Shown here in pieces: positions 1 to 7,841 of a stretch of 64,000 nt of DNA. The stretch's first letter is position 1. Each line of letters opens with the position of its first letter. The stretch is taken from assembly GCF_018131015.1 (NCBI RefSeq), contig NZ_JAFCJJ010000028.1, positions 1 through 64,000 on the forward strand, written 5' to 3'. Made by a program: the position numbers and the translations under genes. Below the pieces are notes generated by a model. The model was given only the letters and a program-made list of their open reading frames with translations, had not been told where the DNA came from and did not search any database. This stretch comes from Bradyrhizobium diazoefficiens. GTDB lineage: Bacteria; Pseudomonadota; Alphaproteobacteria; Rhizobiales; Xanthobacteraceae.

Positions 1-567
1 CCCCTCGTTCAGATCTTTCCGTAGCGCATAGAGGATGACGGCCACCGGCAATCCCGCGTGGGAAAGAAAGAAGATCCACGGCGTGCTTTGGACGCCGGCG
101 CCGAGCAGCCCGGTAGCCGTAAACAGGCCGGGAAAGGTGGCCATGTACGGGATCACCAGCAGCGCGGAAAAGAGGTAGCCGCTGGCTAGGATCAGGAGCG
201 CCGACCGGCCGACGATGGCGAACTGCGAATAGAGCAGGACGGCGGTAATGAGGTCGTTGAGGAGAATTGCCGTCTGGGTGATGGGGATGAAGGCGTCCAC
301 ACGTGCGAGCCGCTGATCTGCGAACATGACCAGCGCGGCGAACACGATCGAAAGAGCGATTGCGAACGCGCGCGCGAGCCGGGTTTGCCCGGATGACGGC
401 GGCAAGTCCGCCAGCAGGACATGTAGGTCACCCGAATGTTCTCGCAGCATCGCAAACCTGAGGCGTAAAAGGCGCCTGTCCCGCCAGAAACCTGTCGTTG
501 CAGTGAGCTTAATGGGGATCAGGCTTTGCGCAACACCCATTTGCGCGCGGCAATTCGCTCGGCACAT
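1..567 (-). CDS. MASE4-domain sensor protein, partial (runs off window)
   Basis: The minus-strand frame is open to the window edge. It encodes an N-terminal tail, then several hydrophobic segments with the MASE4 pattern: a DAFIP element, LLNDLITAVLLYSQF, LASGYLFSALLVIPY and a TGLLGAGVQS loop. MASE4 is a membrane sensory domain normally placed in front of a histidine kinase or GGDEF output domain; whatever follows here lies outside the window. A start at 567 has an AAGGGA motif six bases upstream; in-frame ATGs at 540 and 450 are alternatives. The same gene is duplicated at 6360-7034, where it is cut short. Confidence 0.6.
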   Translation of the reverse strand, partial: MCRANCRAQMGVAQSLIPIKLTATTGFWRDRRLLRLRFAMLREHSGDLHVLLADLPPSSGQTRLARAFAIALSIVFAALVMFADQRLARVDAFIPITQTAILLNDLITAVLLYSQFAIVGRSALLILASGYLFSALLVIPYMATFPGLFTATGLLGAGVQSTPWIFFLSHAGLPVAVILYALRKDLNEG

Positions 568-993
568 CCACTGTCCCTTGTGTGCCCGACGGGCAGAACG
601 CCCGATTTGTCGGTCAAGAGGTGGGAGCCGAAATATTCCACTTTACCGAATTTCGGAATTGTCGTATCAAATCGTCACTCCGGCCCAAGGAAGAGGGGCG
701 TATCGCGATCGTCACGAACGCGGGCCGGGCGGCGGTGGACGCAGGTCCCATCGGCGCGAGAGCTTCGCAGGGCGGGCAACCGTGAGCGGAGGCGTCGCGC
801 ACACGACCGGTGTGATCTCGCGTACGGCAAAATCGTGTGGTCCTGGCGCCCGGAGCCTGTGCGCCAAGCGTTGCGGTGATGTGGCGACCCAACCGGGCAC
901 GCGCATCGGTCATCCGCAAGGCGACGGGAGCAATAGTGCATCGCTCCCCGGGGAGAGCGCGACATAAGCCGTCAAAACCACTGCGCAGGGAAG
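1..993. repeat. Long direct repeat, copy 1
   Basis: This stretch recurs in the same orientation at 6468-7461. Position 1 aligns with 6468. By eye there are only about three mismatches over 1-780 (near 331, 477 and 561). From about 785 to 993 the two copies diverge more (roughly 14 differences and a 1-base indel). The match stops abruptly after 993. The copy may extend left beyond the window. It contains a MASE4 gene fragment (1-567) and part of a dispersed repeat (about 655-993). Confidence 0.95.
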
Positions 994-1315
994 TATTTCA
1001 GGCAAAAATAGTAGTATTTTCAATGGTATGTGGCGGCCGCTCCACATTTGTGTCGCGATCCGCAAAAGGCGTTGAAAGCTGTGCAGAATTCGCCCGGCGC
1101 CAAAGGAGCTGTCGCCCGGCCGCGCTCTGCGGCCTGTCCGGCGGCCTTGCCTGCGCTGGTGAGGCACCAAGTCCCAATGACCCCTGATCACTGGCGTCGG
1201 GTTGCCTAAGCTTCCCGAACCGCTAACTTCCCGTCAATTTCGATGCGTGCACAAGTAACTCCGTCTATCAGACAACGCATATATCCAAAGGTTACTCTCA
1301 TCTGTGGAGGGGCAA
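994..1315. other. No gene seen between direct repeat copy 1 and the lipocalin-like gene
   Basis: No reading frame with a plausible start, ribosome binding site and protein-like composition was found. Unlike the second copy, the dispersed repeat does not continue past 993 here; the sequence switches to an AT-richer stretch. Confidence 0.5.
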
Positions 1316-1723
1316 GTGGTTCCTACATTGCAGGAATTGACCGGTAGCTGGACTTTGGTTGACGCAAAAGTTGAGTTCGAAAATGGCGAGCAGAAAGACA
1401 TCTACGGACCAAGTCCGTCAGGTTCGATCATGTTTGCCGACAATCGAATGATGGCCGTTTTGACCAGCAGCGCGCGTCTGCCATCCGCTGCGCCCGATGA
1501 ACTATTTCGCACGATGATGGCTTACACGGGTACTTTCAAACTCCAAGGAGCTGAGCTTACGATCAATGTGGACACCGCTTGGACGCCAAGCTGGGTCGGC
1601 ACAACACAGAAGCGGTCGGCATCGCTCGACGACGCTGGCCTCCTTTCACTTCGCACCGAGAAGCAAGGCCATCCTCTCTATCCGGGTCAACAGGTTGTGG
1701 GCTTGCTGACTTGGCGCAAATAG
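1316..1723 (+). CDS. Lipocalin-like domain protein
   Basis: This 135-residue protein opens with LQELTGSWTLVDAKVEFENG and has GSIMFADNRMMAVL, the pattern of the small lipocalin-like family (Lipocalin_5 type), in which an N-terminal G-x-W strand begins a beta barrel. The family is of unknown specific function. It has no signal peptide. The GTG at 1316 is preferred because GGAGG lies five bases upstream; an earlier GTG at 1304 would overlap that site. It stands alone inside the block bracketed by the direct repeats. Confidence 0.7.
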   Translation: MVPTLQELTGSWTLVDAKVEFENGEQKDIYGPSPSGSIMFADNRMMAVLTSSARLPSAAPDELFRTMMAYTGTFKLQGAELTINVDTAWTPSWVGTTQKRSASLDDAGLLSLRTEKQGHPLYPGQQVVGLLTWRK

Positions 1724-2299
1724 ATCGAGGTTAATTGTAAGCCAATTTGTCGCAAACCTTCGACGCCGCCCGACTGCGCGGCGGTACCTTGGGCCACGCT
1801 CTCGTGCCGCTCCGAATATCCACCTGAACACAAGGATGCGCGCGGCGTCTCTCCTGCCTTTGCGTTGCCTGTCGCGCGGTGCTGATCGCCGAGCGTTGGA
1901 TGCTTCGTCGCTATCCCAGGACGTCTGGAGAAGTCATCAGACGTTCGGGATCTGTGCCGCTCGTGATGCGCGGCGCATTCTGATGCTGCCGACGCGGCGA
2001 GGTGCCGCCCATCGCCCGCGTTCACGGGTCCTCCCGATAGGGTAGCCCCTCGCGGGGAACGCGAGACCGCACCCATGGTGGAAATCTGGTGCGAGAAATT
2101 CCGTGGTTGCAGTTACAGCGGGAGGCTCGCCTGAAAATCCGCTATGCCCCGATAGCGATCACGGTTTGCCGTGTAGCGAAATGACGCATGGGCCATGAGG
2201 CGGCAGGTGGCCCGTTCTAACTACCTTTACTTTGCATAATGCCACGTCCATCCTTTTGACATCTGCCTCAACGTGCAAATCTGCCCCAAGGAGCCCTTC
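1724..2299. other. Intergenic stretch without a supported gene
   Basis: Short open frames exist on both strands (for example 1836-2045) but they are rich in Arg, Ala and Ser, lack ribosome binding sites and resemble out-of-frame remnants. I see no RNA gene or clear repeat in it. Confidence 0.45.
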
Positions 2300-2674
2300 A
2301 TGACCCATCGCCGCAATCCTGACGCAGAGGCTGCTGCGCAGTATTTGACGTGGGCACTGGAGGAAATCGAGGGACTTGGTTCTCCAAACGCTGCTCGCCA
2401 CGCCCGCATTGCGCTGGAGGAGGTGCGCGGCATCTATCCCTCGGCAGACCTGACCCACGAGCACTCGATCAAGTATGCTGAAGAAGCGAGGCGATTTCGC
2501 GATAAAGCCGATGAGGCCGAACAGCTATTTGAAATGGTAACACCGTCAAGACGAGCAGCTCTCGTGAGCATCGTGGAAAACTACCGGCGCACAGCAGACC
2601 AAATGGACCGCTTGTCTGCCGCTCAGGACAACACGAAAGTCGCCGCGAAGACAGATCGTGCATTCCCATTTTGA
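2300..2674 (+). CDS. Hypothetical helical protein
   Basis: This 124-residue protein has no domain I recognise. It is strongly charged and predicted mostly helical: YLTWALEEIEGL and HARIALEEVRGIY, then a long EEARRFRDKADEAEQLFEMV helix. It has neither a signal peptide nor a membrane segment. The ATG at 2300 is preferred over 2273 because AAGGAG sits six bases upstream. It is probably cytoplasmic and belongs to the accessory genes between the direct repeats. Confidence 0.65.
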   Translation: MTHRRNPDAEAAAQYLTWALEEIEGLGSPNAARHARIALEEVRGIYPSADLTHEHSIKYAEEARRFRDKADEAEQLFEMVTPSRRAALVSIVENYRRTADQMDRLSAAQDNTKVAAKTDRAFPF

Positions 2675-2903
2675 GGTAACCAGTCGCAGAGGCATCTTGC
2701 CCGCGCACCTCAGTCGGGAAACGTGCAGATGTTCGTTCCGGATCGTTCGCGACCGGGTTATAACCAGCGGCAAGTTCGGGCTTGGTCCTCTATGCTCCTG
2801 TAACCACCAACTTCCGCAGCGCAGGCAAATGTCGCGATGGCCAAGAAGCGACATCGGCACGGCCACCAGATTGGTGACCACCGACGGCCCTGAACAATTC
2901 CGC

Positions 2904-3362
2904 CTACTCACCCCGAGGGCGAGTGGCTATCAAGAACGTGGCTTCGATTGATAGCACCACGCTCTTTCGATCATTGATCACTTCGACGCGGTCCTTGATG
3001 ATCCCCCGTCCTGGCTTGCTCGATGGGCGCTTCTCAATAATAGTGAGGCGCTCGTGCAACCGGTCACCTGCACGAACGGGTTCAGGGAACTTGACGTGCC
3101 AGTCCAAGCCTCCCAAGAAAGCCCACGTCCGATCCGGCTGGTTCACGACTTCGTGGGACAACCGATACATCAAGCTGATTGTGTAACCCCCGCTCGCGAT
3201 CAGCCCACCGAACGGCAATTTGCTCGCGGCCTCTGGATCAACGTGAATAGGCCAAGGATCGTTCGCGCGATTGTAGGCCAGCATTTCTTCTGGTTCGACC
3301 AGGAGTTCTGCCGTCGTCCAACTATCTCCAACGTTCAGATCCTCGAAGTATATCGTTGTCAT
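2904..3362 (-). CDS. MaoC-like hot-dog fold dehydratase
   Basis: This 152-residue protein has the MaoC/hydratase-2 signature YNRANDPWPIHVDPEAA near residues 30-47 (catalytic Asp and His in the N/D-x5-H arrangement), followed by FGGLIASGGYT. Such proteins hydrate enoyl-CoA or acyl-thioester substrates, usually as dimers in the cytoplasm. The start at 3362 has GGAGG six bases upstream; the longer reading back to 3446 is unsupported. No fatty-acid genes are adjacent, so the substrate is unknown. It is the only minus-strand gene within the accessory block apart from the MASE4 copies. Confidence 0.85.
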   Translation of the reverse strand: MTTIYFEDLNVGDSWTTAELLVEPEEMLAYNRANDPWPIHVDPEAASKLPFGGLIASGGYTISLMYRLSHEVVNQPDRTWAFLGGLDWHVKFPEPVRAGDRLHERLTIIEKRPSSKPGRGIIKDRVEVINDRKSVVLSIEATFLIATRPRGE

Positions 3363-3593
3363 AAGCATCCTCCATCCAAGGGTTTCGGAGGCAGAAAGCG
3401 CGGGGCACGGCCAAGGATATTGCAGTGAAATTCTCGTCGAGCGCAATCACAGAGGCGCTCGTAGCGGGCTGCCAGTGGGGAATGTCCGAGTTGGGTCATG
3501 CGCGACCGGGTTGGCCAGCGGCAAGTCCAGGCATGGGCTATGCCGCCGAAAGCGGAGCGGCTATTCTGCCGCGACGCAACAGGAATGACGCCG

Positions 3594-4109
3594 ATGTCCG
3601 AGACCGTCGAGCCCATCGCCCCTATCCCTCGACCGCGATCCAGAAGGTCCGAGACGGTCAGCGCGTCGGCACTGGCGCAGCACCTCGATTGCAGCCCGGC
3701 CTACATCGACAAGCTCGAAGCCGAGGGCGTGATCCAGCGCCAGGGTGACGGCTTCCCGCTCGACCAGAGCCGCATTGCCTATATCCGACACTTGAGGCGC
3801 GAGCGGCGGCAATCGCCGCGCAGTGAGGCCGACGCTGCCCTTGTCGCGGCCAAGACCGAGATGCTGCAACTGCGCCTGATGGAGAAGAAGGGCGAGCTGC
3901 TATCTCGCGAGGATTTTGATGAGGCCATCGACAGCATGGCCGGGATCGTCGTCACGCATCTGAGCGGCATGGCGGCGCGGTGCTCGAACGATTTGATAGT
4001 CCGCCGCAAGATCGACGCCTTGGTGCATCAGGTCAGGCGCGAGTTGGCCGAGCACTGCATCAGGTCGGCCGATAAACGAGGTGAGCGGCCGCTCAGCGAG
4101 CTGGGCTGA
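3594..4109 (+). CDS. Terminase small subunit / Nu1-like DNA-packaging protein, orphan
   Basis: The 171-residue product has an N-terminal winged-helix-like segment (VSASALAQHLDCSPAYIDKLEAEGVIQRQGDGFPLDQSR), then a long basic helical stretch (YIRHLRRERRQSP, followed by AKTEMLQLRLMEKKGELL). This is the layout of Nu1-type phage DNA-packaging proteins, which bind the packaging site for the large terminase. No large terminase, portal or capsid gene is nearby, so it is probably a domesticated or relic phage gene. The start is chosen between ATGs at 3585 and 3594; an AGGA at 3581-3584 suits 3594. Confidence 0.7.
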   Translation: MSETVEPIAPIPRPRSRRSETVSASALAQHLDCSPAYIDKLEAEGVIQRQGDGFPLDQSRIAYIRHLRRERRQSPRSEADAALVAAKTEMLQLRLMEKKGELLSREDFDEAIDSMAGIVVTHLSGMAARCSNDLIVRRKIDALVHQVRRELAEHCIRSADKRGERPLSELG

Positions 4110-4344
4110 TGGAAGCATCGGTTGGGAAGTCCGCTTTCGGGAACGCAGCAGACGACCTGTGCTCAAGGCGAGTTGTTCGGGTTTTTGACCCTCAACAGAC
4201 ATTCGATCGGCGACTGCTTACGTTAGGAAAGGCTCTGATTATGGCCGATCTGCTCTCATGCGCGGCCGGGTTTTTGCTTCTATGCCCTAGCGTCCTAGTC
4301 TAGCGGTGGTAGTGTCCTAGTGTCTAATCGCGGAGGAAGTAGCC

Positions 4345-4521
4345 ATGAAGGCGCTCGAGACGTTCGCGATCTATGTGACGCCGTTCTTGATCTTAGGGGT
4401 ACTCGCCAGGCTCATGATGAAGCGGTACGCCGCCGATCTAACCGACGTCCAATCGCAGGCTGGACAAAATCGCAAAGCACGAAGGGTGTTTCTGTTAGGC
4501 GGTTGGCGGACCGAAAAATAA
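4345..4521 (+). CDS. Small single-pass membrane protein (58 aa)
   Basis: A 58-codon frame starts at ATG 4345 behind a good GGAGGA site and ends at TAA 4519-4521. The N-terminal half is one hydrophobic helix (FAIYVTPFLILGVLARLMM). The C-terminal half is hydrophilic and basic (ADLTDVQSQAGQNRKARRVF). It is short enough to be skipped by usual length cut-offs. The function is unknown; it is probably an inner-membrane microprotein. The ribosome binding site and the clean helix-plus-tail layout are the main support. Confidence 0.6.
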   Translation: MKALETFAIYVTPFLILGVLARLMMKRYAADLTDVQSQAGQNRKARRVFLLGGWRTEK

Positions 4522-4592
4522 GGTCGCTCAGCCAGCGGTCGTCTCTTTCATTTTGAATATCACCTGTTGGGCCCATCGCGGACCTCCAGGTA

Positions 4593-4802
4593 ATGAAGCA
4601 AGACCGTTGCGCCGACATCGTGCGGCGACCGAAGTGCACGCCGGTCCACGAACTAGAGCGGTACATGCGCTGTGCGGACTGTTCGCGGATCCGGGGGCAT
4701 CCCTACAAGCGGAGCCATCTGGTGGCGCTGCGGATGACCAGATCAGCGCGCGCGATCCGTGCTCGACATGGTGGCCGGGGGAACGGTGAAGTCAGACACT
4801 AG
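4593..4802 (+). CDS. Small cysteine-containing protein, possible zinc ribbon
   Basis: This 69-residue frame contains C-x(8)-C near the start and a C-x2-C pair (MRCADCSRIRGH) followed by YKRSHLVALRM. This resembles small zinc-ribbon proteins common in rhizobia, whose role is unknown. The start codon is uncertain: AGG lies only two bases before the ATG, and the frame is open upstream to 4557. It could be the C-terminal remnant of a longer protein. Confidence 0.4.
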   Translation: MKQDRCADIVRRPKCTPVHELERYMRCADCSRIRGHPYKRSHLVALRMTRSARAIRARHGGRGNGEVRH

Positions 4803-4815
4803 CAAGGAGGAAGCG

Positions 4816-5352
4816 ATGACCCACGTATCGTGCCTGCGGTTCGCGGTCTTGGCGAGTGCGATCTTTCTGTCTGGGACACCGGCGGTCGCGCAATCGACGT
4901 CTGTCAGCGCCGAGTATCTGATGACGGTGTACATCGAGAAAAATCCACCTCTACTCGCCGACGCCAATCTTGTGATCTCTCGCGACAAGACAGGTGGATG
5001 GATAAGAGGTAAGGTCAGCGGGAGAATTTTGGAGCCATCTGTCGATTGGGTTACGATAATCCCGAGCAATGCCATGCGGCTCCGATTGGACGCCCGCGTA
5101 ACTATCGAAACCGACGAGCACGACACAATCTACATGAGCTACAATGGCAGAATGAATTGCGACAAGGAAAACGCGAATCGGTTTGCCAAGGGTGAAGTGA
5201 TCAAGGCCGGCGATTGTTACCTCGTAAGTGCTCCTACGTTCCAGACAAAGTCGGAGAAGTATTCTTGGCTTAATGATGTTCAGGCCATTGGAAAGATGGT
5301 GGAGTACAAAAACGGAGACCACCTAATTTACGATCTCTTCGTCGTCAAATAA
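4816..5352 (+). CDS. Exported DUF3237-family protein
   Basis: This 178-residue protein has a clear signal peptide (MTHVSCLRFAVLASAIFLSG, cleavage after AVAQ). The mature part matches the DUF3237 beta-barrel pattern: AEYLMTVYIEK, GGWIRGKVSGRILEPSVDW, LRLDARVTIETDEHDTIYM. DUF3237 proteins have no firmly assigned function. The start at 4816 follows AAGGAGGAAGCG, an excellent ribosome binding site. It ends only seven bases before the SRAP gene, so co-transcription is plausible. Confidence 0.75.
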   Translation: MTHVSCLRFAVLASAIFLSGTPAVAQSTSVSAEYLMTVYIEKNPPLLADANLVISRDKTGGWIRGKVSGRILEPSVDWVTIIPSNAMRLRLDARVTIETDEHDTIYMSYNGRMNCDKENANRFAKGEVIKAGDCYLVSAPTFQTKSEKYSWLNDVQAIGKMVEYKNGDHLIYDLFVVK

Positions 5353-5359
5353 TCTGTCA

Positions 5360-6025
5360 ATGTGCAATCTCTACAGCATCACGACTAACCAAGCCGCGAT
5401 CATCAATCTGTTCCGCGTCATCAACCGCTATGTCGGCAACCTCGCTCCGATGCCCGGCGTGTTCCCCGACTATCCCGCGCCGGTCATCCGCAACACCGAC
5501 GCCGGGACCGAGATGGTGCTGATGCGCTGGGGCATGCCGCCGCCACCGCGCACGGGCGGCCCGCCTGTCACCAACATCCGCAACACGTCGTCGCCGCAAT
5601 GGCGCGGCTGGTTCAAGCCGGAGAACCGCTGCCTTGTCCCGGCCAACAGCTTCGCGGAGTACGCGCCCGAGCCGAACCCGGAGACGAAGAAAAAGGACGT
5701 GGTGTGGTTCGCACTCAGCGAGGAAAGACCACTGTTCGCCTTCGCTGGCATCTGGACGACGTTCAACGGTGATCGCGGCACTAAATCAAAGCCGATCCCT
5801 GGGCCGCATGAGGTTTACGGCTTCCTGACGACCACGCCCAACGCCGTGGTTGAGCCGATCCACCCGAAGGCCATGCCCGTGATCCTGACGACCGACGAAG
5901 AGCGGGACGTGTGGATGCGAGCGCCATGGGACGAGGCGAAGGCGCTGCAGCGACCATTGCCGGATGACGCGCTCAGGATCGCCACGCGCGGGGCCGACAA
6001 AGAGGACCGCGCGGCGGCACCGTGA
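5360..6025 (+). CDS. SRAP-family (YedK/HMCES-like) abasic-site DNA-protein crosslinking protein
   Basis: This 221-residue protein has the SRAP hallmarks: Cys2 directly after the initiator Met (MCNLYS), an Asn-containing NIRNTSS at 72-78, Glu100 in RCLVPANSFAEY, and His168 in IHPKAMPVIL. In this family the N-terminal Cys forms a covalent thiazolidine link with abasic sites in single-stranded DNA, shielding them during replication. Cys2 needs Met removal, consistent with the start chosen. Such genes are often carried on phages and islands, which fits the location between direct repeats. It follows the DUF3237 gene closely and runs into the next gene with a one-base gap. Confidence 0.9.
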   Translation: MCNLYSITTNQAAIINLFRVINRYVGNLAPMPGVFPDYPAPVIRNTDAGTEMVLMRWGMPPPPRTGGPPVTNIRNTSSPQWRGWFKPENRCLVPANSFAEYAPEPNPETKKKDVVWFALSEERPLFAFAGIWTTFNGDRGTKSKPIPGPHEVYGFLTTTPNAVVEPIHPKAMPVILTTDEERDVWMRAPWDEAKALQRPLPDDALRIATRGADKEDRAAAP

Positions 6026-6026
6026 A

Positions 6027-6467
6027 ATGAAGGGGGACAGCTTGGCCGAACAGGATTTCGATGAATTGCCGTTGTACGGCTGCCTAACCGGTTTCACTCT
6101 TCCAGTAGAGAATTTCGAAATCTGTCCAGGTCTCCTTCTGCGCCGAACAGCCGTAAGTGTATTCGGCGGTGGAGACATGGCTTTCGCTGCCCCTCGTCTG
6201 GTCGCTGCTCGAACAGGCGAATCGCTTGAAGATCTGCATCTAGGAAGAGTTGTTCTGCGCGACAGCAACAAACCATTTCAGGCGCACGTTGAACTTCTCA
6301 TTTCCGCTGCTTTACCGGATTGCTCCACATTGCCGACGACGGTTGCGTGGCTAGTGGCGTCACTCCTGCGACTGCAAATTGATGCGCCAGTCCGCTTGCC
6401 GATGCTTGGAAAGATGCCATTTGGCTCGGAAGAATGGCAACAGCGTGTGGGTGCGATTCCCGGCTGA
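6027..6467 (+). pseudogene. Hypothetical protein probably truncated at the repeat junction
   Basis: This is a 146-residue frame starting one base after the SRAP stop. The sequence around ICPGLLLRRTAVSVFGG, MAFAAPR, and VAWLVASLLRLQIDAPVRLPMLGKMPF looks like a conserved cytoplasmic family of unknown function. Its stop TGA (6465-6467) abuts the first base of direct repeat copy 2 (6468). That coincidence suggests the original C-terminus was lost when the repeat was joined here. It may still be translated as a shortened product. Confidence 0.5.
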
Positions 6468-7034
6468 CCCCTCGTTCAGATCTTTCCGTAGCGCATAGAG
6501 GATGACGGCCACCGGCAATCCCGCGTGGGAAAGAAAGAAGATCCACGGCGTGCTTTGGACGCCGGCGCCGAGCAGCCCGGTAGCCGTAAACAGGCCGGGA
6601 AAGGTGGCCATGTACGGGATCACCAGCAGCGCGGAAAAGAGGTAGCCGCTGGCTAGGATCAGGAGCGCCGACCGGCCGACGATGGCGAACTGCGAATAGA
6701 GCAGGACGGCGGTAATGAGGTCGTTGAGGAGAATTGCCGTCTGGGTGATGGGGATGAAGGCGTCCACACGTGCGAGCCGCTGATCTGCGAACATGACCAG
6801 TGCGGCGAACACGATCGAAAGAGCGATTGCGAACGCGCGCGCGAGCCGGGTTTGCCCGGATGACGGCGGCAAGTCCGCCAGCAGGACATGTAGGTCACCC
6901 GAATGTTCTCGCAGCATCGCAAACCTGAGGCGTAAAAGGCGCCGGTCCCGCCAGAAACCTGTCGTTGCAGTGAGCTTAATGGGGATCAGGCTTTGCGCAA
7001 CACCCATTTGCGCGCGGCAATTCGCTCCGCACAT
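6360..7034 (-). pseudogene. Truncated MASE4 sensor gene, copy 2, with foreign tail
   Basis: This repeats the MASE4 reading frame of copy 1. After LRKDLNEG (ending at the repeat edge, 6468) it continues for about 36 residues into unrelated DNA that is antisense to the upstream gene (SAGNRTHTLLPFFRAKWH) and stops at 6360. No kinase or cyclase output domain follows, so as a sensor it is broken. An AAGGGA site lies six bases before the start at 7034; shorter starts exist inside. Confidence 0.7.
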
Positions 7035-7461
7035 CCACTGTCCCTTGTGTGCCCGACGGGCAGAACGCCCGATTTGTCGGTCAAGAGGTGGGAGCCGAAA
7101 TATTCCACTTTACCGAATTTCGGAATTGTCGTATCAAATCGTCACTCCGGCCCAAGGAAGAGGGGCGTATCGCGATCGTCACGAACGCGGGCCGGGCGGC
7201 GGTGGACGCAGGTCCCATCGGCGCGAGAGCTTCGCAGGGCGGGCAACCGTGAGCGAAGCGCATCGCGCACACGACCGGTGTGACCTCGCGTACGGCAAAA
7301 TCGTGTGGTCCTGGCGCCCGGAGCCTGTGCGCCAAGTCCTGCGGTGATGTGGCGGCCCGACCGGGCGCGCGCATCAGTCATCCGCAAGGCGACGGGGGCA
7401 ATAGTGCATTGCTCCCCGGGGAGAGCGCGACATAAGCCGTCAAAACCACTGCGCAGGGAAG
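6468..7461. repeat. Long direct repeat, copy 2
   Basis: This is the second copy of 1-993, in the same orientation. The left edge is sharp at 6468. On the right the similarity to copy 1 ends at 7461, but here the dispersed repeat continues to about 7800. Recombination between the copies would excise or duplicate the 6.47-kb unit that holds the accessory genes. Confidence 0.95.
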
Positions 7462-7800
7462 GCCGGTTGTTGGGCTTCACCTGTATGTCGCTGTGCAGAT
7501 TCCTGTTGCCACCCTTCGCACAGTGGACCGTGGGTGCCCGGCCGGCACCCGGTCTTCCCTGCGCCCTTTTCCATTGGGCGTGAAGCGACGAAGCAAAGCT
7601 CGGGCGAAATGAGCCGCGAGGATGCAAAGGTGTGTCTATTGTCAACGGCGATCTCGTGCCCCGGACGCAGCGCAGCGTCTCTTCGACGGTGCGCTGCAGA
7701 GCCGGGGCCCACGCGTCAGCGAATTGCTTGGCCTCCTGGGTCCCGGCTCTGCGCCGCACCGCTTGTGCGCTGCGTTGCGTCCGGGACACGAGAGCTTGTG
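7098..7800 (+). repeat. Dispersed composite intergenic repeat, complete copy
   Basis: Sequence from about 7098 to 7800 matches, in inverted orientation, 42059-42755. Shared landmarks are the AAGGAAGAGGGGCGTATCGC segment near 7155, the GGGGAGAGCGCGACATAAGC segment near 7420, CTGCGCAGGGAAGGCCGG at 7449-7466, and a closing imperfect hairpin of about 150 bp. Part of the unit (about 655-993) is also present in copy 1 of the long direct repeat. It encodes no convincing protein. Its size and inverted placement suggest a mobile or recombinogenic repeat family. Confidence 0.85.
7651..7797. repeat. Long imperfect inverted repeat within the composite repeat
   Basis: The left arm begins TCTCGTGCCCCGGACGCAGC and the right arm ends GCGTCCGGGACACGAGA, with internal GCAGAGCCGGGGCCCA and GGGTCCCGGCTCTGC pairing. 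The whole could fold as a large hairpin of about 150 nt. A similar hairpin lies at about 42063-42203. It sits just downstream of the serine hydrolase stop codon (7842), so it may also act in 3' end formation of that transcript. Confidence 0.75.
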
Positions 7801-7841
7801 AATGCCGTACGGGCAGGCTCGCCGATTTCGGCGAACGCGCC

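Noticed and set aside
4109..4303. A 64-codon frame overlapping the Nu1-like stop by one base
   Set aside because: No ribosome binding site, no domain, and shifting composition along the frame; the overlap alone is weak evidence.
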